From: Microvirgula aerodenitrificans DSM 15089
Lineage (GTDB): Bacteria; Pseudomonadota; Gammaproteobacteria; Burkholderiales; Aquaspirillaceae
DNA length: 64,000 nt
Direction: 5' to 3'
Assembly (NCBI RefSeq): GCF_000620105.1
Contig: NZ_JHVK01000004.1
Coordinates: forward strand, 62,001-126,000
Below the pieces are notes generated by a model, which worked only from the letters and a program-made list of their open reading frames with translations, made no database searches and was not told where the DNA came from. The translations under genes were made by a program, and so were the position numbers. Shown here piece by piece: positions 60,558 to 64,000 of this stretch. The first letter of the stretch is position 1. Each line of letters opens with the position of its first letter.

Positions 60558-61829
60558 TCAGGCTTCCTCGACCACCTTGCGCTGGAAGCGCACGCCGAGC
60601 TGCTTGAGCTTGCGGTACAGGTGGGTGCGTTCCAGCCCGACCTTCTGCGCCACGCGGCTCATATTGCCCTTCTCCAGCGAGATGTGATGCTCGAAGTAGC
60701 GACGCTCGATCTGTTCGCGCAGCTCGCGCAGCGGCAGGTTGAAGTCAAAGCCCAGCTCCTCGATCGGCTTCTCGACCTTGAACTGCGACAGCACGCGCAG
60801 GACGTCGGGCGCGTCGATCTCGTCGTCCTCGACCGTCAGCGCCAGGCTCTTGACGATGCCCTTGAGCTGTTCGAGGTTGCCCGGCCACTCGTACTGGCGC
60901 AACGCGTTCAGCGCCGCCGTGGTAAAGCGCTTCAGCGGGGTCTGCTTGCTCTCGACCAGTTCGGCAACGATCTGGTTGGCCAGATCGACAATATCCTCGG
61001 CATGCTCGCGCAGCGCCGGAATCGGCACGATCACGCTGGCCAGCGTGGTCAGCAGCCGGTTGTCGCACTCGGGATCGACCAGCAGGTCGGACAGCGGCCG
61101 GCTGCAGGCGCAGACCACGCGAGCGTTGTAGCGATCAAGCTTGGACAGCAGGAACAGCAGCCCCTGCTGCGCCTTCTTGTTCAGGTAGGCAATGTCGCCC
61201 AGCCACAGCACGCCGTTGTTGGCTTTCTGCAGCAGGTCGAGCGGCGCATCCGCCAGCGTCTCCGGCTTGGCGACCGTGACCCACGGCGTATTCTGCGCAT
61301 GCAGGAAGCGCGCGACCAGCTCGAAGCCGACCCCCGGCTCGCCGGACAGCAGCACCGGCGTCTTCAGCGCGGCAACGCGTTCGAGGTTCTTTTTCAGTTC
61401 CTGGACCGGCGCGCTCTTGCCGAGCTTGTTCAGGTCCAGCGCCTGCGCCGCCTGCATGTCGCCATACTTCAGCGCACGCTGGATGGTGCTGAGCAGCTTG
61501 GCCAGCGCGATCGGTTTCTCGAGGAAATCGAACGCGCCGATGCGGGTCGCCTCGACCGCGGTGTCGATGCTGGCATGACCGGACATCATGATGACCGGCA
61601 TGTTCAGCTGGCCGGACTTGGCCCACTCCTTCAGCAGGGTGACGCCGTCACAATCCGGCATCCAGATATCGAGCAGCACGGCCGCCGGGCGCACCTGGTT
61701 GCGCAACTGCCGGGCCATTTCGGCGTTCTCGGCCACGGCGGCGGTATAGCCTTCGTCGAGCAGGATCTCGGAAAGCAGCTCTCGAATGCCGACCTCGTCG
61801 TCAACGATCAGGATGTCACTGCTACGCAT
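60558..61829 (-). CDS. ntrX: NtrX response regulator with degenerate AAA+ domain
   Basis: 423 residues. Receiver domain with Asp 54 (LLDIWMPDCDG) and Lys 105 intact. The sigma-54 AAA+ domain is degenerate: the Walker A position reads GEPGVGF (163-169), with Phe for the essential Lys; the GAFTGA loop is missing; and the Walker B region is VLWLGD (207-212), lacking the usual Asp-Glu. The C-terminal Fis-type helix-turn-helix is intact (RVAQKVGLERTHLYRKL). It therefore probably binds DNA on phosphorylation by NtrY but does not activate sigma-54 by ATPase. Overlaps ntrY by 22 bp. Confidence 0.93.
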   Translation of the reverse strand: MRSSDILIVDDEVGIRELLSEILLDEGYTAAVAENAEMARQLRNQVRPAAVLLDIWMPDCDGVTLLKEWAKSGQLNMPVIMMSGHASIDTAVEATRIGAFDFLEKPIALAKLLSTIQRALKYGDMQAAQALDLNKLGKSAPVQELKKNLERVAALKTPVLLSGEPGVGFELVARFLHAQNTPWVTVAKPETLADAPLDLLQKANNGVLWLGDIAYLNKKAQQGLLFLLSKLDRYNARVVCACSRPLSDLLVDPECDNRLLTTLASVIVPIPALREHAEDIVDLANQIVAELVESKQTPLKRFTTAALNALRQYEWPGNLEQLKGIVKSLALTVEDDEIDAPDVLRVLSQFKVEKPIEELGFDFNLPLRELREQIERRYFEHHISLEKGNMSRVAQKVGLERTHLYRKLKQLGVRFQRKVVEEA

Positions 61830-63925
61830 GGTGTCTCCGATAGGGGCAGCATCACCCGCATTTGTGCGCCATGGGGCGACACATTGCCGGCACTGATACT
61901 GCCTTTATGCTCTTCAATGATTCGTTTGACCACCGCCAGCCCCAGGCCGCTGCCTTTGGCTTTGCTGGTGACATAGGGATCGAATGCGCGCGGCAGGATT
62001 TCGGGCGGGAAGCCGGCGCCATTGTCGGTCACCGTCATCACAACTTGTTGATCTGCAATGAACGTCCTAATTTCTATGATCGCCTCGGCAACGTCAAGCG
62101 TGGCATCCTGCGCGTTCACGACCAGATTGTGTATGACCTGGCGCAGCAGGGCGGCATCGGCCAGGATCGGCAGTTCGCCGTCGTGGAGATCCATCCGTAC
62201 CGACGGGTTGGATTCGTACAGCATCATCACTTCGCGCACGATCGCATTCAGGTCGGTGGCCGCCATCCGGCTGGCCGGCGCGCGCGCGTAGTCGCGGAAG
62301 GCGTCGACCATGCCCTTCAGCGCCGCCACCTGCTTGATGATGGTATCGGTCGAGCGTTGCAGGAAATCGGCGTCGTGCGCATCGAGCTTGTTGCCGAGCT
62401 TCATCGCCAGCCGTTCGGCCGACAGCTGGATCGGTGTCAGCGGGTTGCGGATCTCGTGGGCGAGCCGCTTGGCAACCTCGCCCCAGGCCGCATCGCGCTG
62501 GGCACGGACCAGATCGGTCACTTCGTCGAAGACCACCACCCGCCCGGCGCCATCCGGCAGCAGGCCGCCGCGCACCAGCAGCAGCCGGCCGTCGCTGAGT
62601 TCGATCTGCTGCTGCCAGTCGCTTTCGTCACGGTCCAGCCTCGAGTAGACCGACGACACGAAGGCTTCCAGCGCCGGTGCCCACGCCAGCCATTCCGGCA
62701 GCGGCGTCAGCGCCAGCATGTTCAGGTCCCAGTCGAGAATGCGCGACGCGCTCTGGTTTGCAGCCGTCAGCCGCAGGTCGGCATCGAAGGCCAGCACGCC
62801 GCTCGACAGCGCGGCCAGGATGCGTTCCAGATAGGCGCGGTTGGCCTCGATCTGTTCGCGCGCGGCCTCTTCCGCCTGCTTGGCATCGGCCAGTTGCCGC
62901 GTCATCCGGTTGAACAGCGCGGTCAGGATGCCGAGCTCGTCGCGGCGGTAGATCGGATGCTGGCGCGAGAAGTCGCCCTGGGCCACCGCCCGCGTGCCGG
63001 CAGCCAGCGCCGACAGCGGTGCCGACAGCCGGCGCGACAGCAATGCCCCCAGCCCGACGGCCGCAAACAGCGACAGCAGCAGGGTCAGCGACAGCGTCAG
63101 CCGGTAGAACTCCTTCAGCCCGTCCCGCGCCAGCACCAGCTTGCGGTAATCGGCCCGGGTCGCTTCGACCTGCTCGGCATCGACCGCCAGCTGCTGCGGC
63201 GCCGGCTGCACGGCCACCAGCGTGACCGTATCGCCGTAGCCGATGCGGTTGATGCGCTGGGCCACTTTCAGCAGCAGCGTCGCCCCGCCGCCGCCCTCGA
63301 TGCCGCGCCACTCGCTGGTCGCATCCAGCGCACCGCCAAAACTCGCCGCCGGCGGCGGAGGCGGCGACATGTTGTTGTCCGGACACGAATAGGCGATCAG
63401 CCGGTCGCGGCTGTCGAACAGCGCCAGCTGGCGAATGCCCAGCTGTGAGCGCAGGCGGTCCAGCCGTTCGGCCTGCAGGGCCGGCGTGGCGTTGGCCAGT
63501 TCGCGGGCGGCCACGCTGTTGCGCGCGGCCAGATCGGCCAGAAGCGCATCCAGCGCCGAGCGGCCGAGGTTCAGCCCGCGGTCCAGCGCACTTTCGACCT
63601 GGACGTTGAACCAGCTTTCGATGCTGCGGTTCAGGAACTGGACCGACATGGTAAACACGAGAATGCCCGGCAGCACCGCCACCAGCGCGAACATGCTGGT
63701 CATGCGCAGCGTCAGCTTGGCGCCGAACACGCGTTCGCGCACGGCACGGCGCATGCGCCACAGCTCGCGCCCCAGCACCGCCACCAGCCCCAGCACCAGC
63801 AGCCCGTTCAGCGCAAAAATCCACCAGTAGTAATCGGTCAGGCTCGACGTGCTGCCGGACGCAATGGCCAGCAGGTACAGCAGGCCCAGCCCGAGTACGC
63901 CGAGCGCAATCAGCCAGGGGCGCAT
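61808..63925 (-). CDS. ntrY: NtrY sensor histidine kinase
   Basis: 705 residues. Two N-terminal membrane helices, a third near residues 75-95, a large periplasmic or sensor region, a helix near 285-305 with HAMP, a PAS-like segment, and a kinase core. The H-box HEIRNP is near residue 490, the N-box VIHNLVVNAQD, and the G-boxes DNGAGFPP and GSGLGLAVV. It is complete and probably active. It shares a TGATG junction with an upstream DUF4390 gene and is cotranscribed with ntrX; in neisserial relatives this pair controls respiratory genes. Confidence 0.95.
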   Translation of the reverse strand: MRPWLIALGVLGLGLLYLLAIASGSTSSLTDYYWWIFALNGLLVLGLVAVLGRELWRMRRAVRERVFGAKLTLRMTSMFALVAVLPGILVFTMSVQFLNRSIESWFNVQVESALDRGLNLGRSALDALLADLAARNSVAARELANATPALQAERLDRLRSQLGIRQLALFDSRDRLIAYSCPDNNMSPPPPPAASFGGALDATSEWRGIEGGGGATLLLKVAQRINRIGYGDTVTLVAVQPAPQQLAVDAEQVEATRADYRKLVLARDGLKEFYRLTLSLTLLLSLFAAVGLGALLSRRLSAPLSALAAGTRAVAQGDFSRQHPIYRRDELGILTALFNRMTRQLADAKQAEEAAREQIEANRAYLERILAALSSGVLAFDADLRLTAANQSASRILDWDLNMLALTPLPEWLAWAPALEAFVSSVYSRLDRDESDWQQQIELSDGRLLLVRGGLLPDGAGRVVVFDEVTDLVRAQRDAAWGEVAKRLAHEIRNPLTPIQLSAERLAMKLGNKLDAHDADFLQRSTDTIIKQVAALKGMVDAFRDYARAPASRMAATDLNAIVREVMMLYESNPSVRMDLHDGELPILADAALLRQVIHNLVVNAQDATLDVAEAIIEIRTFIADQQVVMTVTDNGAGFPPEILPRAFDPYVTSKAKGSGLGLAVVKRIIEEHKGSISAGNVSPHGAQMRVMLPLSETPCVAVTS

Positions 63926-64000
63926 CAGTCGTCTCCTTCGCCCTGCCCGCTGGTCAGCGGAATCCAGTCCGAATCCAGCGCCCAGTCGTTCGACTTGATG
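63925..64000 (-). CDS. DUF4390 protein, 3' end only
   Basis: The last 24 codons, reading (on minus) IKSNDWALDSDWIPLTSGQGE, to TGA at 63927-63925, which overlaps the ntrY start (TGATG). The ending resembles DUF4390 proteins commonly upstream of ntrY in betaproteobacteria. The rest lies beyond the window. Confidence 0.65.
   Translation of the reverse strand, partial: IKSNDWALDSDWIPLTSGQGEGDD

Noticed and set aside
1-64000. CRISPR arrays, insertion sequences, prophage genes, rRNA genes
   Set aside because: None seen on either strand.

Overview
The window is about two-thirds G+C by eye and gene-dense, with many 4-bp ATGA overlaps. It reads as a chromosomal segment of a Gram-negative betaproteobacterium, most likely a member of the Neisseriales close to the Chromobacteriaceae. 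The basis is the neisserial-type cluster CsgG-like/DUF4810/GNA1162, an NtrYX pair whose NtrX has a degenerate AAA+ domain, a Far/Emr-type efflux operon, hemD-hemX-hemY, and a DUF3683 fused oxidoreductase. I cannot name the species. There is no phage, IS element, CRISPR array or rRNA. The only visibly foreign-looking stretch is a low-G+C acetyltransferase region near 17.9-18.7 kb.

Layout, 1-24 kb. A partial TlpA-type thioredoxin is followed by purE-purK, a NYN-domain gene and purC (purine synthesis). Next come a YedA-type exporter, a DUF2061 membrane protein and a complete marR-OMF-emrA-emrB tripartite efflux operon with a candidate MarR operator. A minus-strand four-gene lipoprotein cluster (CsgG-like, PEGA-like, DUF4810, GNA1162) precedes rhlE and the haem genes hemD-hemX-hemY. 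After the low-G+C acetyltransferase come divergent glpK/glpR, a UspA protein, cyclopropane fatty acid synthase and a Tat-exported dienelactone hydrolase.

Layout, 24-46 kb. ybaN converges on hemA-(secreted DUF3298-like)-prfA. A 1287-residue DUF3683 flavin/iron-sulfur dehydrogenase is followed by a tRNA-Ala editing protein, YaeQ, a SelW-like protein, an unrecognised low-complexity protein and a thioesterase/TetR pair. An NAD(P)-binding protein and LysR regulator are divergent, followed by a small periplasmic protein. A flavin monooxygenase converges on a six-gene operon: lipoprotein binding protein, two permeases, a double ATPase and two carboxymuconolactone decarboxylase/AhpD-like proteins. 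This set looks like one uptake-plus-redox pathway of unknown substrate and is the best candidate for an undescribed function.

Layout, 46-64 kb. An intact MntA-HepT type VII toxin-antitoxin pair runs head-on into a tRNA-Lys operon (two CUU, one UUU). The tRNA terminator lies inside the end of hepT. Then come dsbD-cutA, divergent fxsA whose start codon overlaps that of cutA, DUF167, dps, a MASE1-PAS-GGDEF-EAL protein with a damaged EAL domain, an orphan TonB, a small conserved acidic protein, a hotdog thioesterase, a second TlpA protein, an orphan polyamine-binding protein, proB, moeB, and ntrX-ntrY preceded by the end of a DUF4390 gene.

A recurring feature is the use of long, perfect GC-rich hairpins at convergent gene ends, several without a T-tract. 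All functional calls are by motif recognition in the sequence; no database search was run.
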